A DNA stretch of 64,000 nucleotides, from assembly GCF_008831285.2 (NCBI RefSeq), contig NW_022205106.1:51022-115021 (forward strand), written 5' to 3'. The notes under the pieces were generated by a model, which worked only from the letters and a program-made list of their open reading frames with translations, did no database searches and had not been told where the DNA came from. The translations under genes and the position numbers were made by a program. This DNA comes from Nymphaea colorata (Eukaryota > Streptophyta > Magnoliopsida > Nymphaeales > Nymphaeaceae). Shown one piece after another: positions 23,535-35,689 of this stretch; position 1 is the first letter of the stretch, and every line of letters starts with the position of its first letter.

Positions 23535-26500
23535 TGCGCAACTATGGATGCCAGTGGTTTGGATTCTGGGAGGACTTGGGATTCAGATGTAGGCTCTACT
23601 TTTCAAAACTGAATTTGCATCCAAGAAGCATATGATCCCAAATATAGACTTAATCAGGTTGCATCTCCGTAACACAAAGTTGATCGGGCTTGAATATGGC
23701 ATAAAACATAAAGGAACACGAATTTGATTAGTAATGGCACAATGCTTTTTTACTAGCTACAGTTCAAAATCAGGTCAATCACATGTGTCCAACCTTGAAA
23801 ATGGTGGGGCAAATTTTTTTTATAAATTTTAATTATAAAAATACGATAAAATTTTTCTTATGTTTTTTTTTCACTTTTCGTTCTCAAAGAGCAACCCTCA
23901 GTCATTGGGACCAAAGGCTTTGACCAACAAAATTACATAGAGAGGGAGTCTGGAGGCAGGGGGACCTGGTAGGGGCTGTATTTCTTCTTGGATTTTAAAA
24001 AAATAAAAAAGGTTATTTATAAATTTTAAATATTTTAGTTTATCCTGTATAAAATAAAATAAGAAAACTATATCTCTGGTTCTGTAAAAATTTAGATACT
24101 ATAGTTTGGTTCCTACAACAAAAAGTTCCTAACTTCATCTTTGAGATCTCTCAGCAACCCTCTACGTAAGGGTTAAAAAGAACTTTATGCCCTTTGTTCT
24201 ATAGTTTTCACCAATTAAAAAAAAGGAGCTTTGAAGTCTTTCCTTTTAGTCGAACAGAACAGAAACAAAGACGCTACAGGAATTATCACTTAATACCACA
24301 AGAAGTAAAATTTTGTCAAAGAAAACAAGCAGCTCATGCTGTAAAAGTCGTCACCTTCTTTTATAATGCGGCCATGAAAAAACTCATGGCCTTTCATTAC
24401 ACAGCAGAAAGTTTTCATTAGATTGTTACCTTTGTGTGCATACTTTGTGGTGCGTCATATTAGGTTCCCAGTTGGCAGCTTGCTTTTTAATTATAACTAC
24501 AGAATATTTGATCCACCAATCAGATTTCAAGAATCTTTTAAAAATTTTATAGATTTCAGCACTGGAGCATATTCATATGTCACTGGACGTGTAAAATATT
24601 TATATGTATCTTAGAAAGTTTCCCTAGAAATTGAGGATAATTATTAAAAGGGGAATGAAGCTGAAAATATGTAATCATTAATGTTTGGTCTATAGTAAAT
24701 AAAATTATTCTCCTATCACTGCCTTTGTGACTGCTGGATGCTTTGGATTAAATTCATTTCACAACTGTTTTTTTTTGCTTTAGTTTGTACGAATACCTTT
24801 GTCTATCATAACAAAAGTGATGTTCTCATCACTTTGTCTTTTTTACTGGTGGAATCAAGTTTAGCTAATCAGGTTTTATTGAAAAATAAGAAATACTCTA
24901 GCTATAAGCCACATATTAGACAAATAAGAGACCATAATGACTCACTGATCTCTCAACAATTTGATTTACGTTCTCATTCTGAGACATTCAATAATAGCAT
25001 CATGTATATTACATTCTCACTATAGCGATAATTTCTCTTATAACACTATGAAATATTTTTAAATTATTGGTATTTGATTTTTTTATTGTTTTAAAGCAAG
25101 AAAAATGATAATGCTGAGACACAATTAAAAATTTAAAACAAATAATTTCTTAAAAAAATGAATGACTGTCTTAAAAAAAAAAAGAGGGGCCACTATCGAT
25201 AGACTTTAGGGAGTCAAAATCATAAATTTTACACTCTTATCAAGAAAGCATCCAAAGTTAAGCTTTTCTCTATTCTTTTGCTCTAAATTCTACAAAATGA
25301 AATAAAAAAAACCCACTTGAAAGGAAATAGGTCAAAAGACTAGTAACAAAACCTAACCCTGAGAACGTAATTGGTCTGGGCCAACTTTGCGTGGCTAGTG
25401 CCACTTGATCATGCCCTGTTGCTATTGTTAGAGAGACCTTTAACATCCCATTCGGAGCTCATAGTTCTGTCAAACAGAGTTTGTTGGAATAAAACAGCAA
25501 AATTGGATTAGTATGAGTCCTGGACATCATCAGCTTTGTCTCTTCATAATAGGGATGGCCAGCCTTAAGTTTGGCAAAGTCGATGGCATTCCCTCGTGGC
25601 ACGAACAAGTTGTACATCTAGTCAATGGTCAGATCATGAAACTTGGATGGGATAGAGGATGTGTAGGTGATGTAGAAGTTTGTGGATTGGGAAGTTTTTC
25701 GGATTTATTTAACACCAATCATGGACCTTGCCTACCTGTAGAGCACTACCTTCGTCTTCTTTCTCTTTCCATTTTCGTAGAGTGAACAACAAGCCGATTT
25801 ATTTCTATTTTCAAACATTTCTCTCACTTCTTTTCTTTTTTCTCGACACGAACCTTGTTCACAACTCACTTTTCCATTTTCCCCATATTATTATGAATGA
25901 AAAAGCAAGTGATATGTGGAAAATATTATCTTGGTAGGCACCATGTTTCCAAATCAAAAGAAAACTAAAGTTAGATGTGCATGATAAGGGGCCTTGTTTG
26001 TTTGAAAATTTTGCTAATGTAGATTGGATTTTCATGGTTGGGATTTCGTAATAGTGGAAATGTCAACTGCCTAAAATTATTTCTGTTAAAATTTGCGGGC
26101 CAATCTTTCTTTTTTCCTTTTTTTCTTTCTTTTCTACATGCAACACTAAAGCGACTGGACAAGTGGTTTTGAAGCCTTTCATGGTGAAGAATAAATATGG
26201 GAAGTTAAATTTTTTGAAAGTTTTTGCCATTGATTCACTTCTTTCTGTTTAATTACAAAAATAGGTGAGCATAGCCCATGTGAAAAATATTGATTGATAA
26301 CTAGACAGCCGAGAGCTTTTATAACTACGCTTTTTGCTATTGACTTATTGACTGTTGATCACAATTTAGTCAAGATTAGTGAATATTTGTGCCGTCGCCT
26401 TAGATTCCAATTTCTGGATGTATGAACACAAGTATGGCCCATTAATAGGAAGCCAATCCTGGTGATACATCAATGTACCAGGAACACCCATGATAGTAAG

Positions 26501-26545
26501 TATCATTTGCCAAATAATCTTATTGTAAGGATTCAGGCTGGAGCA
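23535..26545. other. block B distal region, no gene recognised
   Basis: Non-coding sequence shared with 48,902-51,740 at high similarity. It includes an unbroken identical run of about 285 bases (25,318-25,602 against 50,644-50,928). An open frame at 25,513-25,785 has no recognised relative, and its second half is lost in B'. The part 24,420-25,200 also occurs inverted at 43,060-44,290. Around 26,400-26,545 a conserved minus-strand frame (GVPGTLMYHQDWLPINGPYLC) may be transposon-derived. Confidence 0.6.
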
Positions 26546-26569
26546 GAAGGTGGGGGAGCTGACAGGAGC

Positions 26570-26800
26570 CATGGCCCCTCCCCCCTCATGTTTTGGAAAA
26601 AGAAATGATACTTACATTTTAAAAAAATTTAAATTGGCCTATGTAAAAATTTTGAAAAATATTGTTTGGCCCTTGTATAATTTTTGCAAATACTATTCAG
26701 CCCTTCCTAAAAAAATTGCTCGCTTCACCCCTGGATCCCGTGGTCTACTGTTTTTGATTTCATATCCATTTCATCTCAAGTTAATGAAATTATGAGTACC
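26570..26800. repeat. dispersed short repeat, copy 2
   Basis: Same unit as at 10,561-10,790, starting 'ccatggcccctcccccctcatg'. It marks the B-D boundary here and at 51,745-51,970. Confidence 0.65.
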
Positions 26801-26984
26801 TCATGTCAGAACATCATCACAATCAATAAGAGAAGAAGAACTAATAAGAAACTAGACTGACATAGAAAATATATCTCTGGCGAGAAATTCTTGCTTGTGG
26901 GTAAGAACAGCCTCCACTGTAGCTTGCTTGTGACTTTGTAATTTCATAAGATAATCTTGCTTGACTAGTTGTTCTAGAATCCCC

Positions 26985-28330
26985 TATCCTCAATACTCTT
27001 ACCAAATTTTCACTTTCTTACTATTACCCAAACACCGCTACATTTTCCATATTCATGAGAAATGAGCTTTTGAAACATCTAATTTGAGAAGAGAGAGAGG
27101 GTCCCCTTGTCATCAACCTCTATGGCTACAAAAAGTGGTTCCCTCACTTCTTAAAGGCAACAACAAAGAAATCAGTAGAAACATAAGTCATATTTTTCCT
27201 CACCCAATCCTCACAAAATCACAAATAAGAAAGCCCAAAGTGCAGAAAGACAATCTCACTTTGTCATAAGCTTTTGAAACATCTAGTTTGATAAGAAAAA
27301 ATTGTTCTATATGCCCTTATCCAAGCTGTTGACCACTTCAAGAGCAAGATGCACGGATGGTGAATAAATCTAGTGGGGAGATCAGAAGTACTAGTTTATA
27401 GATCACATTGCATAATGATATAAGTCACGCGTTTTATATCCATAATGATATAGAATTAAGAATCAATATCATGTGTTCCATTTATGAGAAGAAATTTCTC
27501 ACCACCAGAGCCATATTGTTTGCATCCCAAAATTTCTTTTGGTTCACCAGTGAGAATTTGTTTTGCAAACTAGAAAAGGGGTCCACCAGCCATTGGTATG
27601 AGGCTTAGTTTTTCTGTGGCATTCTTCATTCTTGGTGCATTTCCTCAACTTAAATTCAATGTGGTGGATGGTAAAGATGTTAAAGTGTTTTAGAAATTTA
27701 AAATTTTATAAAGCAAAAGAAGATGTAAGAGTCAATCCTTAAAATAAGAAAATTGTTCATTAGGCATTGGAAAAGAAAGTTTGATAATTTTTGTTTGATA
27801 AAATGGTAAGAGATACATTTTAGAAGAAATAAACTTAACTAATGAATCATTTGATTTGTAATAATCATTTAAAGTAAAAAAAAAATAAGTCAATTTTTGA
27901 AAGCAGATTTTTGATAAAATCTTACAAAAATACTTTATTGAAATGACCATTTGTAAAGTAAAGAAAGTTAGTAGATATCTTTTGAAACACAAGTTAATCT
28001 CAAGTTTTAGCCTAACTCTATTACCATATTATTAATGCTCGATCATGTTTTGGTTAGGTTTCCTAAAGGAGTGGTTGTGGGTATTGGTGAATTTTATGAA
28101 TGCATGGTGAATATGAAAGTTAAATGAAAAGAGAAAGAATTCTCTATGCTTGAAAGAAAATTAGATAAGTCATTCATACCACAACATGCATATTAAAAAA
28201 AAAGGTTTTCAAAAATGAGTTGTATGCCATCCAAGTGTGGTCCAAATGATAAGGATCATGGGTGTTGCACCTTAATATTGGCCTTGGTGAAGTCGAATGA
28301 TTTTGGGCCAAGCAAAATGGGAGATTTTTT
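26985..28330 (-). mobile_element. LINE remnant (block D, copy 2)
   Basis: Minus-strand LINE debris matching 10,825-12,880 but with internal deletions. The region equivalent to 10,870-11,560 is nearly absent. 'aaaaattgttctatatgcccttatccaagctg' and 'cattgcataatgatataagtca' are clear anchors. No usable reverse-transcriptase frame remains. Confidence 0.7.
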
Positions 28331-28345
28331 CTGTTTAATATATAA

Positions 28346-28349
<4 letters not shown>

Positions 28350-28387
<38 letters not shown>
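28350..28387. repeat. (GA)n microsatellite at end of block D
   Basis: A pure GA run where the other D copies carry the long purine tract. Block A does not follow; a plastid-derived insert begins about 40 bases later. Confidence 0.9.
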
Positions 28388-28389
<2 letters not shown>

Positions 28390-28429
28390 AAGGGAAGAGA
28401 AGTCTAAAAGGAGGGAAGATATCCCGCCT

Positions 28430-29110
<681 letters not shown>

Positions 29111-29217
29111 ACGGATTCATGTGCTACGGTAACAGGGCGAGCCAAAATCAGTGTTTCCTAACACAGAAGCCGCTGCACAAACAAAAGATGAAGAGACGGA
29201 GGGCTTCTTCTTCAGCA

Positions 29218-29345
29218 AGAGTGAGAGAGACGAGGAGGGGATCAGGAGAGTGAGAGGGCGAGAGGGACAACGAGGGAAGCAGGAGAGTGAGAGGGTGAGA
29301 GAGACGACGAGGGAGCAGGAGAGTGAGAGGGCGAGAGAGACAACG
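29218..29345. repeat. GA/GC-rich minisatellite, about 36-bp unit, 3 copies
   Basis: Units begin 'caggagagtgagaggg' at about 29,244, 29,280 and 29,316, each followed by 'gagag.gac.acga'. Open frames on both strands through this repeat are low-complexity and not credible genes. Confidence 0.8.
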
Positions 29346-29467
29346 ACCAGCAGGCAGGACCGAGGCGACAGAGGCAGCTGCAGGCCTGCGGCAGGAGGGA
29401 GAGGGAGGCAGTGCGTGGGTGGGAGCTGGTGCGTGGGTGCCCTAATGGGCAGAAAAATAAAACCGGC

Positions 29468-29496
29468 AAAATGTTTCCACCCGGTGGAAACATTTT
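29468..29496. repeat. 29-bp perfect hairpin
   Basis: AAAATGTTTCCAC, a CCG loop, then GTGGAAACATTTT: a 13-base perfect stem with a 3-base loop. A second, smaller hairpin (TCATTCCA / TGGAATGA) follows near 29,538-29,560. Confidence 0.85.
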
Positions 29497-29599
29497 CCGA
29501 AAAAAAAATTCTGGAAATGTGTTTAACGGTTATAATTTTCATTCCACCTTTGATGGAATGAGAAAAATTTTGAATATTTGAAAATTTTCTCCATGGCTA

Positions 29600-31500
29600 C
29601 AGGATATTGCCAGGCCATCAAATGGCCCCTAGAGTTGTTTTCGGAAACCCAATCTCTCTTCTGTGACTTTTCTTGCCATTTTCTTTTGTCATATTTAGGA
29701 ATACCTAATTTTGAAGCATATTAAGAAATATTGCAAGCTTTTCGACTTTTAAGAACCAAAAGCCGAACTGATGATTCCCTATGCAATCCATCTCCTGCAG
29801 TTCATAGAGGTAGGTTTCCAAGATAAGGATAGGTATACTCTCTACGACTTCCTTTCCAACCAATTTATATGGCAATCATCTACATTATCCATTTACACAT
29901 GAGTGGGATTTTTTATACACCATTTTTTGCATTGGGGGCATTTTTTTGATCTGAAATATAAATTAGTCCACATTTTGCACACTAAATGAACATGTATAAA
30001 CATTTAATGGGGTAACCTTTTTCATTGAATAGAAGACTTGTTTTTTTTTTGTTTTCTATTGGTCATTGTCTAAATAAACAGTGGAAAGAAACCAAAAAGC
30101 TTCTTGTCTTTGTCTTTTTCTTTTCTTTTCTAGCTTCCTTCATTTGATAGGAAATAATCAAACCTCTTCAAATGTTAAGTCAGACTTTTGAAACGTGATT
30201 CTTTATGTGCATATACATTTTATTTCACCAATTTAATTTATATAAGTGAAATGAGTTGCGTTTTTTTCATTTTTCATTCTTCGTTTTTTAAGTATGTTTT
30301 TTAATTTTTAAATGGCAATTCATTTTCTCAGTTTTTTTTTGCACTTTTTCGAAAATAATGTGCTTTTTGTATACACACACAAAAGGACGCAGTGGCATCA
30401 TCAATATCCTAGGTGAGAAAACATGCATTGCATCTGTAGGAGTTGGTGTCTAGTCATAGTACTAAGTTAAATCTTGATTTATATTTTCCAATCACTAGGC
30501 TGTTCTTATCATGCTGAACATTTTGAATCAGCCTTTGTGAACATATAACCAAACTGCTTATATGTGAGACTTTGTTCACAAATATTCGTCAGCTTTAATA
30601 CCACAGTCCTTTTCGGGCATTGGTTCAGTGTCAAGGATACTTGATGGTCTCATGAAAATGTTTGCAATTCTCGTGGAGTGTGCAGCATCATGAAAATTAT
30701 CTGAGCATGTCTGAATTGGAACACATTGCAAAGGTAATTGTAAGATTCCTGTCTGGCTGAATCATTTTGACCTTTTGTCTATCACATAGTGGACCTCTGT
30801 ATGCATCTGGCTAGTGACTATGGCTAACATGGGATTATATTTCTTAGCACCTAGACTGAACAGCCATTTTCTTTTGTCAAAAGAAATATGATGATATTAC
30901 TTGCATGAAGTATTTTGAGGTATAGTGCTTTTCATCATAAGCATAAAATTATTTGCAATAGAACTGCTTGAGGGCTAGCTAGTCTTCAGAATGTGAGCAT
31001 GTGTTGGTTTGTCTTTCTTTTTTTTTCATTGGGGGGGGGGTGTGGGTTGTGTTGGTGGTGTTGGGGGGGAGAGAGAGAGAGAGAATAAGCCTATTTAAAA
31101 GCTTATAAGATGATAATGGTTTTGCTGTAACATGAGCATGTTCGATGGTTTCTTCCTAATAGGTTGATCTTGGTTCTGTTGTATCATGAAAATGCTTGAT
31201 GCTTTCTTCCTAATAGGATGATATTGGTTCTACAACATACATGGTGAGCACTGCAGGTTGACTTTTAGTTCATTCAAGTTGCCTTGTCATACTGGGTGAA
31301 CTATGGTAGTAAAGAGTTTGAAGCAGTTGAGAACTGTGGAGGTAATCATCTACGTTGCATCAAGAAGAAAGAAGAACTTCAAAAATTACTCAACAGGAAA
31401 ATAGAAGGGAAAGTTGCAAAAAAAAGCATCTGTCTTTCTACTTTGAAGCATCTGTCTCTCTACTTTGAAATGCTTTTCCATGATACCTCCAAATCAATGT
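29600..31500. other. intergenic, no gene recognised
   Basis: AT-rich sequence with a G run and GA run at about 31,033-31,084 and short repeats ('tgatcttggttctgttg / tgatattggttctac'). A 73-codon frame at 31,284-31,505 (CGGNHLRCIKKKEELQKLLN) has no recognised relative and no clear exon partners. Confidence 0.4.
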
Positions 31501-31504
31501 TGTA

Positions 31505-32400
31505 AGAAGCATATGCCTAAAAAACGCCTTGAGGCAGGGCCTTGAGGTGCACGCATCCCAGAAGCATGCACCTCATTTAATACAGGCGTATGCCTCCATC
31601 CATGGTATGCTCCGTGCTTGAGGCATATGCCTCAGGGGAAGTGTTGAAAAAAGTAATGCTATATGTTTGTAATTTTTGAAATAAAGATAAGAACATTGTT
31701 TTTTTTTCTTTACTTACTATTATATTTTGTTATGTATTATTGTTTTTATATGAAGGTAAAACAATAATAGAAGATTTACAACATGAGAGTTTTGATGATG
31801 AAGCAACTGAAGAGGAAGATGAACTTATTCAATATATGTATGGTTCAAATGATGATAAATTGTCATCCATTACAGAATATGAAAATGATGAAGATACGAT
31901 TGGCCAATCGCCTACAAAAATTATTTGAACTTTCTTAAATATCACTTGATAATTACACAAATTATTTATTTTTTAATTTTTGTACATATACACATTTCAA
32001 TATGCTTATATTATTGTCCACCAATACTTGTTATTTACTTATTCTCTTAATTAATATTATCATCTGAATTTTGGTTTTCCTATTTTTGGATATTTGTTTT
32101 TCAATGATAGTTCTATGACCTGTTTAGGACAGGTCATGCTCCTATGCCAATTATGCAAGCACTCTTTGCACTATGTATGTTATGACATTGTATTTGTTTG
32201 GATTTGCAAGTTATTGTAGTTTGCATATATTGTGTATTAGTTTTTATTGATATGCTTAGTATTGTAGTCATTTTTTTCAGTTTTGATGTTATTTTATAAA
32301 TATTATATAATTCACAAGCTTGTCTGTGAAGCTACACTTCAACTAACACCTCACCTCGCCTCGCCTCATGAGAGGCTGAACGTATCGCATCACCTTATTG
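31505..32400. mobile_element. possible hAT-type non-autonomous element with GAGGC-rich ends
   Basis: The left side has 'cgccttgaggcagggccttgaggtgc'. The right side, in reverse complement, has 'catgaggcgaggcgaggtgagg'. Such clustered AGGC motifs facing inward are seen in some plant DNA transposons. Between them is an acidic 62-codon frame (31,740-31,928, FDDEATEEEDELIQYMYG) of unknown origin. Exact ends and a target duplication were not found. Confidence 0.35.
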
Positions 32401-34970
32401 CCTTTTACAACATTGCTCCAAATACCATCAAGTTGTTCTTCTTGAGAGTACGGTGCCACTTTTTCTTAGTAACTTGATCCAGCAACACCCAACTAGAAGT
32501 TTCTCTTGTTCTCCGCCTTCTTCCTCTGCAATACAATATGCATGATGCCGGTAGGTATGGTCATGAAGGGTTTGCATGTAATTGATGTCTAGCAATGTTA
32601 AAATGACTTGTACATTACCTAAAAAAATCCTTAGATGAACTATAATGACTCCCACCAGGCATGCCATCTATTTGCTCCCCTACCCTGAATGGGGAGTAGC
32701 GTGAAGCCGAAAATTTGAGATTTGGATATTAGAAAAATTACAAGAGAAAGGGATCCGCCTACTGGTACGATGTCTAACCATGCCCCGCCTTTAACATGGA
32801 TAATTGGACCTAAGACTAAGCATTTCTCAAAAGTTGTACAAGTCATTTGATTGATGCATTATATATGTTTGTCCATAAGGGTTTGAAATTTGATTTTGAA
32901 GTTCATTTGACTTAATTTTGAACAACCAACGTTTTGACCATGTTTTAGATAAAATGAAATGGATTTTAAACAAGTTATTTGAAAATCTAATTGGTTTTGA
33001 GAAGTTAATTAGAAACTCAACTTGTTTTAGAAATTTGGGCAAATTCTTTTGAATTTTGGCAAAATTGAAAATTGGTGAAGATTGATTCTAGTTGGGACCA
33101 TTGATTTGATCTAAAAATTTGAGAGTTAAGGAAATTTGGTTCGAAATTATATTTGTAAATTGAGGATTTGATTGGTAAATAGTTGAAAATTGGAGTTTTA
33201 GTTCATGAACTTGAAGTTAATATGCAATCTTGGATCAAAATTTTGAACTTAGTTTAAAGTAAATTAAAAAATGAACTTGACTTAAATAGTTGATTTAGCT
33301 TGAAAAAATGGATCAATTGATCAAACTTGAAAATTGGTTGATCAAAAGATAGGAATTTTGAATTGAAATTGTACCAAATTCTCTTTTAAAGAAGATTTTC
33401 AATTTTTCAAGTAAAGCTTGTTTTTGGAAAAAAAGGGATTCCAATGTTTTATAGAAAAATTTTATGTTCCAAATATATTTGTTGGTTAGATTGATAGGAT
33501 TCTTGTATTTTCTTTTCAAAACTAAGTGAGATTCCAAAGTCTTTGTTGCAATATAGCTCAGTCATGTTTTGTAACTTGAATTGTTTCACTTACTTTCTAG
33601 AGATCGTGCATGTGTGTATGAATTACATAAGTGAATGCATGCATGAATTAAGAAAATAAACTATATGAGTGCATACATTCTTCACTCTCACTAACTCTCC
33701 ATGCATCTACACGTGTTAATTTTTTTTTCCATCATACATGCATTCATGAAATAAAGAGCAAATTTATATTAAATTGGATATGTAGTACAATGTCTAGGCT
33801 ATACTTGGTATTGGATCAAGTATAACTACTACAATGCAGTCCATAAGCTTGACATAGATAAAATTCTTAAACTTGAAAGTGAAACAGACCATGTAAAATG
33901 TATGCACTGATTTAATGGTTGCAAATTAAGAAATGTCTACTTTGGAGATCTTTCTTCAAAGTAAAATGTAATTTTATAGATTAAATCTTGAAATTGATGA
34001 CACATATATACATATTTTGAACATATACATCTATTTTTCGATTAAAGTACATGTTGGAATGCAAATGGGATCTTAGAAGCAATGCTTACTCCAAATTTGG
34101 TTTTAAATCTCAAGGCTATGCAAATTAGTATAGTATGTTGAGAGAATTTGATAATATTTCTATTGCCGGTTTTGTGAATTTTAATTACAGCTTTTGGCTG
34201 AAATTTTGTGATGTATTAATTTGAAAACCAAACCAATTGCAAAATTGAAAAATGTGAAGTCGAAATCATGAATATCAGCCATATTAGAAGCTACTCTCTA
34301 CAGTGCTGATTAGGCAAGACTAGGGATTCGGTCTAATTTCATAGACATTGACAAATTAGTAGCTTCCTTTGAGCTGAAACAAGTATTTTAGGATCTCAAA
34401 CTTGATGTTCCAAGATTCTTTGAAAAATCAAATTCTAGGTTTTAAAAATACATATATATACCACTCCATCAGCCTGATTTCAAATTTTTAATTGGCTAAA
34501 TCTTGTAGTTTTGAGCATCAAGATTCAATGTTGGAAGCAATCTCCTTTAGATTAGCTTAAGGTTGTGACCCCTAACCTAATCTTGAAAGAATAATAGCCA
34601 TTTTCATATGAGATGATATATATATATATATTATATATATATATATATATATACACGTAAATGTCGCTTTTTGAATTAAAAAGATTGAGTGAAGGGCCAC
34701 ATAACACATGAACAGTGATAGTTTATGGCTGGGATTTTTACATCAAAGGGGTTGAAGGCATGGCTTCTAACCTCCTTGACCACCTCTCTCAAAAGAAACT
34801 ACAGAAAATTATGAGAAATATAGATTGAAATGGAAGAAGATCAGTGGATCATCTCAACCAATTATTCATTATGTAAGGTGGATCTCATCTACAATAATGA
34901 ATCTGTCCCTAAGAAGCTTTTGAGAAGGGAAAATGCATGCATTGAAACATTTAAATAAAAATTCTCTCTC
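32401..34970. other. AT-rich intergenic, no gene seen
   Basis: Very AT-rich sequence of 'ttgaaaattgg / gaacttgaagtt' type from 32,870 to 33,550, with a TA microsatellite at 34,614-34,652. No coding signal. A conserved-looking stretch at 32,620-32,830 ('cctaccctgaatggggag') was not identified. Confidence 0.5.
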
Positions 34971-34972
34971 AT

Positions 34973-35380
34973 TTGGAGACTAACTCAACCAACCAGAAAA
35001 AGAGCAGTGGCAGTGGCGTTCTCGGAGCTGCGGCAGAGGTAGAGCCTGCTCAGGAAGAGCTTGCCAGTGGTGAGGTTTTTGTGGGCGGTGATGGGGTAGC
35101 TAGCATCCCACGATTCACCAGAAAGCTCGTTGGAGTGATGTGTGGGTTGCTGGAAGAGTGGCTCCTCTCATTGGGAGAGCTCCACCTGTGGGTGGTAGAG
35201 ATGCTACCGTGGACTGATAGCTATGGCAGTGGAATTCAGGCAATGGTCACCGGTTTCAAGTTGGGCACTGCCCCCACACAAATAGTTCAGAACAAGAAAC
35301 GAGACAACATTAATGCAGGAATAAATGAACTTGTTAAAAAAGAGAGAGAAAGTAGAGGGTGCCATGTTGACATGGGATGA
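34973..35380 (+). CDS. unrecognised 135-codon frame, doubtful
   Basis: A frame in a GC-richer island (about 34,980-35,650): METNSTNQKKSSGSG, then SIPRFTRKLVGVMCGLLEEW and a Lys/Glu-rich end. I recognise no domain. The flanking sequence ('gacatgggatgacgtgatgctgatgtggtgcc') is of the kind seen in plant retrotransposons, so transposon origin is more likely than a cellular gene. No TATA or intron evidence was found. Confidence 0.2.
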   Translation: METNSTNQKKSSGSGVLGAAAEVEPAQEELASGEVFVGGDGVASIPRFTRKLVGVMCGLLEEWLLSLGELHLWVVEMLPWTDSYGSGIQAMVTGFKLGTAPTQIVQNKKRDNINAGINELVKKERESRGCHVDMG

Positions 35381-35689
35381 CGTGATGCTGATGTGGTGCC
35401 AAGGTGGAAGGTGTGGGGGCTAACTGTGCGCTAGGCTAGAGCCTGCACAAAGAAAAGCCAGCTTAAGTAGCTAGCACCGCATGGACTGGCTGGGGAAGTG
35501 CCTTGAGCAAGTGACTGGGAGAGGAGCACGGCCCTTGGTTTGGTTGGGCCAGTAATCTGCTTTGGGTCGAACCTCTGGTGGCATGTTGCCATAGTGTCTG
35601 GTCAATGGTGGCCAGCTCAGTCTGAGTCATCCTAGAAGCGGGGCTGATTGCCTAGGGCAGCAAATCAGCCCTCTAAGTGATCAAATGTG

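Noticed and set aside
29117-29561. Long Glu/Arg-rich (plus) and Pro/Ser-rich (minus) frames
   Set aside because: They run through a 36-base minisatellite and a hairpin; their composition is that of the repeat.
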